64,000 nucleotides of DNA from Dokdonia sp. PRO95 (GTDB lineage Bacteria; Bacteroidota; Bacteroidia; Flavobacteriales; Flavobacteriaceae). The stretch spans positions 532,409-596,408 of the forward strand of contig NZ_CM001837.1 of the NCBI RefSeq assembly GCF_000355805.1. Reading direction: 5' to 3'. Made by a program: the position numbers and the translations under genes. The notes under the pieces are model-generated. The model had not been told where the DNA came from. It made no database searches and worked only from the letters and a program-made list of their open reading frames with translations. Shown piece after piece: positions 55,527-63,700 of the stretch. Position 1 is the first letter of the stretch. Every line of letters begins with the position of its first letter.

Positions 55527-56195
55527 ATGGAACAACTGCATATACAAATCACTATTGACCCAGCCTTGTATACACGTAATCCCGAGACCACAGAACTGGG
55601 CCGGAATATCGTGAGTAAGAGTATCGAAATGATTGATGAGCTGGGCTTTGAAAAATTTACTTTTAAAAAACTAGGTGTAGCAATTAGCTCAAATGAAAGT
55701 TCTATTTATAGATACTTTGATAGTAAACACACATTACTGGTTTACCTGACAAGCTGGTACTGGAGCTGGGTAGAGTATAAACTTGTATTCTCTACTACAA
55801 ATGTTTCAGACCCCGAGGTAAAACTCGGAAGTGCACTAGCGCTCATCACTAAAGATGCTACTCAAGACAGTGCAATTTCTTACGTGAATGAGATGTTGCT
55901 GCATCGTATCATCATTTCAGAATCTTCAAAGGCATACCACACAAAAGATGTCGATAAGGAAAATGCAAAAGGGTATTATAAAACGTATAAGCGTGTTGTG
56001 CAACGCATAAGCGACATTGTACTTGAGATTAATCCAGATTATGCCTTTCCTCACATGCTTATCTCTACTGTAATAGAAGGAGCACACCATCAACGATACT
56101 TTTCTAAGCATCTACCTGCACTTACAAACGTAGAGGAAGGGCAGAATACAATAGAAAAATTTTATAGAGATATGGTATTTAAAGCCATTAACTAA
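55527..56195 (+). CDS. TetR family transcriptional regulator
   Basis: A 222-residue protein. The helix-turn-helix lies at about residues 40-75 (EMIDELGFEKFTFKKLGVAISSNESSIYRYFDSKHTLLVYL). The rest is helical ligand-binding and dimerisation region. It precedes an export operon in the same direction (54-bp gap) and has a palindrome in its own promoter, so it likely represses itself and the pump. The inducer is unknown. Confidence 0.88.
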   Translation: MEQLHIQITIDPALYTRNPETTELGRNIVSKSIEMIDELGFEKFTFKKLGVAISSNESSIYRYFDSKHTLLVYLTSWYWSWVEYKLVFSTTNVSDPEVKLGSALALITKDATQDSAISYVNEMLLHRIIISESSKAYHTKDVDKENAKGYYKTYKRVVQRISDIVLEINPDYAFPHMLISTVIEGAHHQRYFSKHLPALTNVEEGQNTIEKFYRDMVFKAIN

Positions 56196-56248
56196 GATAT
56201 TATTTAAACTAAAATCTCTGTTATGGAGATGAAAAACACCGTTTTTCA

Positions 56249-57907
56249 ATGAAAGAAATGACACCTTGGCAACGATTTGTAAATATGCTCGAACTAGACA
56301 GACGAGATATTAAGCAAATTTTATTTTATGCAATTTTCGCTGGACTTGTAGCGCTCACACTACCTTTAGGTATACAGGCTATTATTAACCTCATTCAAGG
56401 CGCTCAAGTGAGTACTTCATGGATTGTACTCGTTATTCTAGTAACGCTAGGAGTAGCCTTTCAAGGTATCTTGCAATTAATGCAAGTACGTATTCTTGAA
56501 AATATACAGCAAAAGATTTTCACTCGATCTTCCTTTGAGTTTGCATATCGCTTCCCTAAGTTAAAAATGAGCGAACTAGACAATTACTACCCGCCAGAAC
56601 TGGCAAATCGTTTTTTTGATACGCTTACAGTTCAAAAGGGATTGTCTAAAATCTTATTAGATTTTCCTGCAGCAATCTTACAGATTTTCTTTGGCTTAAT
56701 ATTACTTTCTTTTTACCATCCATTCTTCATCATTTATGGTTTCCTCCTAGTAATCCTTGTGTACTTAGTATTCAAGTTTACAGCAAGAAAAGGACTTGAA
56801 ACTAGCCTAGCAGAGTCTAAGAGTAAGTATAAAGTAGCACACTGGTTACAAGAGATCGCACGATCACTTATAAGTTTTAAGCTTTCTGGCCGTACTTCAC
56901 TTGCCATGAATCGCAATAATCAACTCACACAATCGTACCTAGAGTCACGAGAAAGTCACTTTAGGGTATTGATGTTACAGTTTATACAGATGATAGGTTT
57001 TAAAGTACTTGTTACTGCAGGGCTTTTAGTCATAGGTGGTTTACTAGTTCTCAACCAGCAAATGAATATAGGACAGTTTGTAGCGGCTGAGATTATAATA
57101 CTCTTAGTTATAAGCTCTGTTGAGAAGCTTATTTCTGGATTAGAGAGTTTTTATGATGTACTTACTTCTCTTGAAAAAATAGGTCAAGTAGTTGATAAAA
57201 AACTAGAGCCGCAAGAAGGTACAGATCCCTTTGACGTAAATGAGGATATGGATATCTACATGGATAGTGTAAGCTATAGCACTCCTGAGACAGGTACTAT
57301 TCTTAATAACATCACTTTAAATTTAAAAACTAGTGATCGCATTTTAATAACAGGCTTATCGGGATCTGGAAAAACCACATTGTTAAAGTTACTTTCTGGT
57401 GTTATACAACCTTCTTCTGGAGGAATCTATGTTAATAATTTCTCTTTTAAAGGAATGCGCCCCAACGCGTATCGTTCTAAAATAGGTCAGGTGCTTCCAG
57501 AGCAAAATCCATTTGAAGGAAGCATTTTAGAGAACATTAGTTTTGGCAACCCAGAGGTTTCATCGGCGAGAGTGAATGAAGTCATTAGAATTGTAGGTTT
57601 ACAAGAATTTGTGCGCACACAACCTAACGGGTTGCAAACAAAGCTATTTCCAGAAGGACAAAAAATACCACATACAATCTCTAAACGCATATTACTGGCA
57701 CGAGCTTTTGTTCATGAGCCTAAGGTGTTATTGCTCAAAGATGCTCTAGAGCATTTTGAAGAAACTCAAGCTAGAGAGATCATGGCTTACCTTGCCAGCC
57801 CAGAAAGACCATGGGCACTCATAGTAGCGAGCAACAATAAAGACTGGAGAGCTTTGTGTAATCAACACATAGAACTTGAAGAGGGTAATATTATTTCAAA
57901 ATCATAA
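56249..57907 (+). CDS. ABC transporter, membrane domain plus degenerate ATPase domain
   Basis: A 552-residue type IV exporter half (HlyB/MsbA-like, without peptidase domain). Six membrane helices occupy about residues 20-300. The nucleotide-binding domain has an intact Walker A (G369-LSGSGKTT) and Q-loop region (IGQVLPEQNPFEGSILENI). The LSGGQ signature is replaced by IPHTI before SKRILLARA, the Walker B Asp-Glu by Lys-Asp (KVLLLKDALEHFEE), and the switch His by Asn (IVASNNKDW). ATP binding may persist but hydrolysis is doubtful. It heads an operon with an HlyD-like adaptor and a TolC-like channel. Confidence 0.85.
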   Translation: MKEMTPWQRFVNMLELDRRDIKQILFYAIFAGLVALTLPLGIQAIINLIQGAQVSTSWIVLVILVTLGVAFQGILQLMQVRILENIQQKIFTRSSFEFAYRFPKLKMSELDNYYPPELANRFFDTLTVQKGLSKILLDFPAAILQIFFGLILLSFYHPFFIIYGFLLVILVYLVFKFTARKGLETSLAESKSKYKVAHWLQEIARSLISFKLSGRTSLAMNRNNQLTQSYLESRESHFRVLMLQFIQMIGFKVLVTAGLLVIGGLLVLNQQMNIGQFVAAEIIILLVISSVEKLISGLESFYDVLTSLEKIGQVVDKKLEPQEGTDPFDVNEDMDIYMDSVSYSTPETGTILNNITLNLKTSDRILITGLSGSGKTTLLKLLSGVIQPSSGGIYVNNFSFKGMRPNAYRSKIGQVLPEQNPFEGSILENISFGNPEVSSARVNEVIRIVGLQEFVRTQPNGLQTKLFPEGQKIPHTISKRILLARAFVHEPKVLLLKDALEHFEETQAREIMAYLASPERPWALIVASNNKDWRALCNQHIELEEGNIISKS

Positions 57908-57913
57908 ATAGCG

Positions 57914-59269
57914 ATGCTTAATATATCAAACAATCAACTTAATAAGAAGATAGATGTGGGTGGCTATTCGGCTTTTGCAAAGGCACACAAGACCAGGCAC
58001 TATAAATACTTCAATAGATTCTTACTAGCCTTTGCAATCATAGGTGTAATTGTACTCTTTTTACCATGGACTCAAAATGTTAATGGTAAAGGATATGTCA
58101 CTACATTAACTCCGGATCAAAGACCGCAAACTATACAATCTCCTATCCCTGGACGTGTAGAAGAGTGGTATGTACTAGAAGGAGACTACGTAGCAAAAGG
58201 AGATACTATTTTGCGCATTTCTGAGATTAAAAACGAGTATCAAGATCCTCTTCTTGCTGAGCGTACACGCCAGCAACGTGATGCAAAAAGTAATGCGGTA
58301 GGCTCTTACAAATCAAAGGTAATAGCGCTAGAGAATCAGCTCGGAGCTCTGCAGCGTGAGCGTGCACTAAAACTAGAACAAGCAGAAAACAAACTAAAAC
58401 AAGCTCGTTTTAAAGTACAGAGTGACAGCATTGACCTTGTTGCAGCAACTACTAATCGTGATATTGCCTTAAAACAATTTGAACGTACTGCCACGCTAGA
58501 GGCCGAAGGCTTAAAATCTACGGCAGATGTAGAAGATAAAAGATTAAAACTACAAGAGACTGAGGCAAAGCTTATCTCTCAAAACAATAAATTATTAGCT
58601 AGCCAAAATAATGTTCTCAACGCCTCTATAGATATCTCTAGAACAAGCGCAGAGTATGCCGAAAAAATAAGTAAAGCCCAAAGTGATAAGTTTAGCGCTT
58701 CAAGTGCGCAATACGACACAGAAGCTCAAGTAAGCAAACTCGCAAACGCAAGCACAAACTATGAACTGCGTAGTGCACTACAATATATAACAGCTCCTCA
58801 AAATGGATTTATTAATAAAGCTATTAAGGCAGGTATAGGTGAGACTTTTAAAGAAGGAGAACAACTAGTAGGCATTATGCCTGCAGACTATGACCTAGCT
58901 GTTGAAACTTACGTGAGACCCATAGACCTACCACTCATACACACAGGAGAACAAGTGCGTGTGCAGTTTGATGGGTGGCCGGCAATCGTTTTCAGCGGCT
59001 GGCCAGACGCATCATTCGGAACCTATGGAGGAACCGTAGTTGCTGTAGAAACCTTCATAAGCGCCAATGGTAAATTTAGAGTGCTTATTGCGCCAGATAA
59101 AGAAGCAGAGGCATGGCCTAAAAATGTACGGGTAGGCTCTGGAGCACAAACTATCGCCTTGTTACAAGATGTTCCTATATGGTACGAGTTATGGAGACAA
59201 CTCAACGGCTTTCCGCCAGATTACTATTTACCAGATGGTAGTTTAACGCCTAGAAAAGAGAAAAAATGA
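57914..59269 (+). CDS. HlyD-like membrane fusion protein
   Basis: A 451-residue periplasmic adaptor. One membrane helix at about residues 37-55 (FLLAFAIIGVIVLFLPW) follows a cytoplasmic N-terminus. A biotinyl-lipoyl half (IPGRVEEWYVLEGDYVAKGDTILRI), a long coiled coil (about residues 110-285) and the returning lipoyl and beta-barrel parts (YITAPQNGFINKAIKAGIGETFKEGEQLVGIMPADYDLAVETYV) follow. It joins the ABC protein and the TolC-like channel. A decayed palindrome codes AFAKA at residues 20-24. The start lies 6 bp after the ABC gene. Confidence 0.9.
   Translation: MLNISNNQLNKKIDVGGYSAFAKAHKTRHYKYFNRFLLAFAIIGVIVLFLPWTQNVNGKGYVTTLTPDQRPQTIQSPIPGRVEEWYVLEGDYVAKGDTILRISEIKNEYQDPLLAERTRQQRDAKSNAVGSYKSKVIALENQLGALQRERALKLEQAENKLKQARFKVQSDSIDLVAATTNRDIALKQFERTATLEAEGLKSTADVEDKRLKLQETEAKLISQNNKLLASQNNVLNASIDISRTSAEYAEKISKAQSDKFSASSAQYDTEAQVSKLANASTNYELRSALQYITAPQNGFINKAIKAGIGETFKEGEQLVGIMPADYDLAVETYVRPIDLPLIHTGEQVRVQFDGWPAIVFSGWPDASFGTYGGTVVAVETFISANGKFRVLIAPDKEAEAWPKNVRVGSGAQTIALLQDVPIWYELWRQLNGFPPDYYLPDGSLTPRKEKK
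57971..57984. repeat. Decayed palindrome copy in the HlyD-like gene
   Basis: GCTTTTGCAAAGGC differs from the core at three positions, two of them C-to-T and G-to-A at the central CpGs, yet the protein still reads Ala-Phe-Ala-Lys-Ala. Confidence 0.55.
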
Positions 59270-60669
59270 GGTTACTTATAAAATATACAATCCTTGTGTT
59301 GTGTTACGCTTTCGCGAAAGCGGGACTAGCTCAAACACCTGTACTTTCTCCACAAAATATTTCTTTTGAGGAATACTTAGGATATGTAAAGCAACATCAT
59401 CCATTAATCAAACAAGCCGAATTAGTATTAAGCACAGGAGAAGCTAATCTACTTAAAGCACGAGGAGGTTTTGATCCAAAAATTGAGGTAGACTATGATC
59501 GTAAGAAATTTAAAGACACCGAATATTTTGATCAGCTTAACGCTACTTTTAAAATTCCTACTTGGTACGGAATTGAGCTAAAAGGAAGTTTTGAAGAAAA
59601 CACAGGTGAGTTTCTCAACCCCAACCTTACCGTTCCCGAAGATGGATTATATAGCGCTGGAGTTTCATTTGCGCTGGCACAAGGTCTTCTTATTAATGAA
59701 CGCATGGCTACCTTAAAGAAAGCACGCTTTTTTGAACAGCAAACCATCGCAGATCGTGACTTACTCGTAAACAACTTAATTTATGAGGCTAGCTTAGCAT
59801 ATTTTGACTGGGTAGAAGCAGAAAATGAAAAAGCTATTTACGGTACTTTTTTAGAGAATGCTACCACCAGGCTAGACGCCGTAACAAGAAGCGTAGCAGA
59901 AGGTGACAAAGCGGCTATAGACATTACAGAAGCTAGAATCACTGCTCAAACAAGACGTCTTGATCTAGAAGCTGCCTCGCTTAAGGCTCAAAAGGCACGC
60001 CTAGTTGCGAGTAATTTTTTATGGATAGATGGTATTCCATTAGAAATACAAGAAACGGTATATCCAGAAAAACCTGAGCTTGCAGTACTGGACGCCTCTC
60101 TATTATTAGTGGGCATTACAGATACCTCGGTTTTTTTAAATAATCATCCTAAGCTTAAAAGTCTTGACGCAAAGATTGATGGACTAGAAGTAGATCGATT
60201 TTTAAAGAAAAACAAGTTGCTTCCTAAGGTAAACTTGCAATACAATTTTCTATCACCAGATGCAGATCGATTAGATGGTTTTAATACGGCAAATTACAAG
60301 GCTTTTGTAGATGTGAGCTTTCCTATTTTCTTGCGTAAGGAACGCGGAGATCTAAATCTTGCTAAGCTTAAAGTACAAGACGCCCAGTTTGAACGTACAG
60401 CCACTTCCCTTGCTATCAAAAACAAGCTTGACGCCACAGAAGCCGAGATTACATCCCTTTTAGAACAAAATAACCTCATCACTGAGATTGTGGTAGATTA
60501 TGAAGCCCTTGTAAAAGCTGAGGAGCGTAAATTTTTTCTAGGAGAAAGTTCACTATTCCTCATTAACTCCCGCGAGCAAAAGTTGATAGACGCAAGACTT
60601 AAAGCAAATGTCCTTTCTGTAAAGGAACTTACGGCAAAGGCAAAGTTGTATAATGCGGCAGGGCTATAA
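59266..60669 (+). CDS. TolC family outer membrane channel protein
   Basis: A 467-residue outer membrane efflux protein with a signal peptide containing A15-F-A-K-A19 and probably cut at GLA before Gln. Two long helical repeats typical of TolC are visible (KQAELVLSTGEANLLKARGGFDPKIEVDY; ELTAKAKLYNAAG at the end), with SVSFALAQGLLINERMATLKKAR and DVSFPIFLRKERGDLNLAKLKVQDA at the equivalent positions of each half. It overlaps the HlyD-like stop as ATGA and completes the tripartite exporter. Confidence 0.9.
   Translation: MRLLIKYTILVLCYAFAKAGLAQTPVLSPQNISFEEYLGYVKQHHPLIKQAELVLSTGEANLLKARGGFDPKIEVDYDRKKFKDTEYFDQLNATFKIPTWYGIELKGSFEENTGEFLNPNLTVPEDGLYSAGVSFALAQGLLINERMATLKKARFFEQQTIADRDLLVNNLIYEASLAYFDWVEAENEKAIYGTFLENATTRLDAVTRSVAEGDKAAIDITEARITAQTRRLDLEAASLKAQKARLVASNFLWIDGIPLEIQETVYPEKPELAVLDASLLLVGITDTSVFLNNHPKLKSLDAKIDGLEVDRFLKKNKLLPKVNLQYNFLSPDADRLDGFNTANYKAFVDVSFPIFLRKERGDLNLAKLKVQDAQFERTATSLAIKNKLDATEAEITSLLEQNNLITEIVVDYEALVKAEERKFFLGESSLFLINSREQKLIDARLKANVLSVKELTAKAKLYNAAGL
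59307..59322. repeat. Palindrome copy 20 (16 bp)
   Basis: Perfect copy in the signal peptide of the TolC-like gene, coding A15-F-A-K-A19. Confidence 0.95.
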
Positions 60670-60711
60670 ATCCATCATGACATTGCGATAACGACTTATT
60701 ATTAAGCATAA

Positions 60712-60746
60712 AAAAACCGTAATTCTATATAAGAATTACGGTTTTT
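60712..60746. terminator. Bidirectional terminator
   Basis: A 15-bp perfect stem including ACCGTAATTCT / AGAATTACGGT, flanked by A and T runs, with a 5-nt loop, between the TolC-like gene and the convergent permease/peptidase gene. Confidence 0.88.
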
Positions 60747-60767
60747 ACTTTTAAAAATCATCAGAAG

Positions 60768-63700
60768 TTATTCTTCCTTGTCGCTTCCGTTTTCTTTTAC
60801 TTTCTTACGGTTATCACTACCACGACGGTCTATCAATTTATTAAAAGGATCTATTCCAGCTTCTACTGGTTTCTCATCAACTATCACATCAAAACCATTG
60901 TTAATGTCGCTCACTTTCACTTTCTTTAGATACAGTACATTCTCTGCTCCTGTTTCCTCATCCTCTTCGCCAAAAACCCCTAGCTCAATATAATCTGCTA
61001 GTGGTAAGGATGCAATGGCATCCTCCTCACCTTCTGGAGTAAATGAAAGACTATCGCCCGCGATGGATTTATATTCTTTTTTTCCTTTCTTTTTAGAACG
61101 ATACTTACTTATAATCGCATCTATATGTACAGCATAACTACCATCTGGCAATTCTGTATAAGTGGCATCTTCTACTTTATTATCATAAAGTGTGATGGTC
61201 TCAAACATATCAGTAACTAGATATTTAAGCGAGTCTGGCGTCACCGCTTTTATATCTGCCACAAACTCTGTAGCTACTGGATAAGGACGTCCTTTAAATT
61301 GATACTTCTGGGCAAAGCGTTTTGCTACACCGTTAAAGACATCTTCTCCTAAGTAATCACTCATAGCATATAAAACTAATGACCCCTTTTGGTAATGAAT
61401 ATACTGTTGGTTTTCATTATACATTAATGGCTGCTCCTTAATCTGCTCACTAGTTCTACCTGTCAAGTATCCATCCATCGCGTCTTTTAAGAAACGGCGC
61501 ATCTGGTTTTTACCATAAGTTTTCTCAAGCACCTTGAGCGAACTATACTCAGACATACTTTCTGACAGTAATGTTGCTCCTTTAGCCTGTGCTCCTATTA
61601 CTTGGTGAGCCCACCACTGGTGTGCTAGCTCATGAGCAGTTATTGCCAGCGGATAATCTACTGCATCTTGATCATCATCATCTACATCTGCTACAAAACC
61701 TACTCCTTCACTAAAAGGGATTGTATTTGCAAAGGCCTGTGCAAAGCTTCCATAATCTTTAGGGAACTCTATGATACGCACTTGCTTATGCTGGTAAGGT
61801 GTATAATTCTCATTATAATAAGCGAGGCCCTTTTTCATACCATTCATCATACGATCAAGGTTATAAGTGTGACCAGGATTGTAATAAATCTCAAGATTAA
61901 TCCCCTGGTATTCTTCTCGCATCACTTCATATTCTGCACTTAAGAAAGAATAGAAGTTGAGCATTTTTGAATCCATTTTATAATGAAAATACTTTCTTCC
62001 ATCTTCTTCCCACTCCTTAATGAGATAGCCTGGCGCAATCGCTATTTGCTCCGGAGAAGTACTCAATGTAGCCTCAAAGTCTATCCAGTCACTATAACCT
62101 CCTATATAACTACGATCTCTTGCTCCAGGGGCATCTGGATCTGGTAAGCGGTCCTTAGGTGCTAGATCATACTTTTCACGTAGTTGTGTGTTTCTTAATT
62201 CAAAATTATCATTGTAACCTATAGAAGGAAACATACCATAATTTACAAAGGTTCCATTGGTAGAAATAGGCGACTTATCATCTAGAAATTTATTCTCCTC
62301 ATTATGCATGGTGAACTTAAACACTAAAGTATCTCCAGGCTGCATAGGCTTACTAAAAGCATACATTTTATAATAATAATCTTCGTTATCATAAACCACT
62401 TCTGCATCTCTGTCTAGCGTGATTTCTGTAGGGTAATCTGTGAGACTCACATGTAATGTATCTATAGCAACACTATCCTTATTAATCATGGTAAATGTTG
62501 CTCCTGCTTTAAAGTCTCTAGTTTTTGGATACATATCCATAAACGTATTTACAGCTACGAGTCTAGGTTGTGGTATTCCTGCATACTTTCCTAAATCTCT
62601 TTCGGCTTGCACACGTAATTCTTCACGTTCTTTTCCTGTGAGTAATTCATTCTCCACGTTATTTACATACCAAGAGTAGCTACCTATACTTAAAAATATC
62701 ACTAGAGAAACTACTGCCGTTGCTATGATGGGTGTAGATAATCTCGCTTTCGCGAAAGCGATACGACCTTTTACATTAGTCCCCATACCGCGTCTGTAAA
62801 ATAAAATAGCCGCCATTAAAAGAATAACACCAAATGAGATCCAATAGACCCTAAACGTATAGAAACGAGGTAATACAGAACCGTAACCATCAAAATCTGA
62901 TGGACTAGGTGTACCTCCAGAATTAAAATCATAGATAGCCTGCTCTACTCCAATTGCATTTTGCAATAATGGAATCGCAACAGCAAGCACTAATAAAGTT
63001 ACAAGGCCAAGCCATTTATTTTTAATCAATGTGTGCACAAGAAGCGCCATCAAAATCCACGGAATATACTTCCAGATATTGATTAAAAAAGCTTGGAATA
63101 CATAAAGATCTATCTGGTAATCATAAAAACCTTTGGCCGTTTGAAATGCAAGACCACAAAGGATAAGTACCACTTGCAGAAAACCTGTCATAAGTAATAG
63201 CGATATTCCTTTTGATACTAGAAACACCCAGTCCTTTGTAGGCGTTACATCGACTATCTGGTTAAGATGAGCCGCCCTAGAGCGATCCATTAAAAAACCG
63301 GCATATAAGTGAATAAGTAAAAATGAAAATAATATCACATATGCAGACGGCTCTGCAAGCATAGTCCACGTTTTAGGCAAAATAGCCGTGTTAAAAATGA
63401 GCTGAGAAAAACTCATCATTACAATGGTAAGTACAATGGCTAAGAAAGTTATAATTATGAATGGCCAGCCCGTAATGATATATTTAGTGTCACTTTTAAC
63501 CAATAACCACAATGTTTTTAACTGCCCAACGAGAGAGAAATCTGTAGATACTGCTGGCATTTCAATGTTTCTTACTTCACTAAAGTTTTTCTTAGTTGCT
63601 CTTACCGTCTTTTTCTTGAAAAGACGAATGGTCATTGCATGTTGAGAAAAATTAAAGCGTGCAATAATCCCAAATAAAATTGCAAATGAAATCCCAGCCC

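Noticed and set aside
3580-62761. The CGCTTTCGCGAAAGCG family as parS or terminator hairpins
   Set aside because: The half-site CGCTTTCG does not match parS (TGTTTCAC), most copies are mid-gene, and there is no loop or T-run. A chromosome-binding role for another protein remains open.
3580-62761. The palindromes as transposable (MITE-like) insertions
   Set aside because: They are only 14-16 bp, without target duplications, and do not add residues in the proteins where I could judge this from memory.
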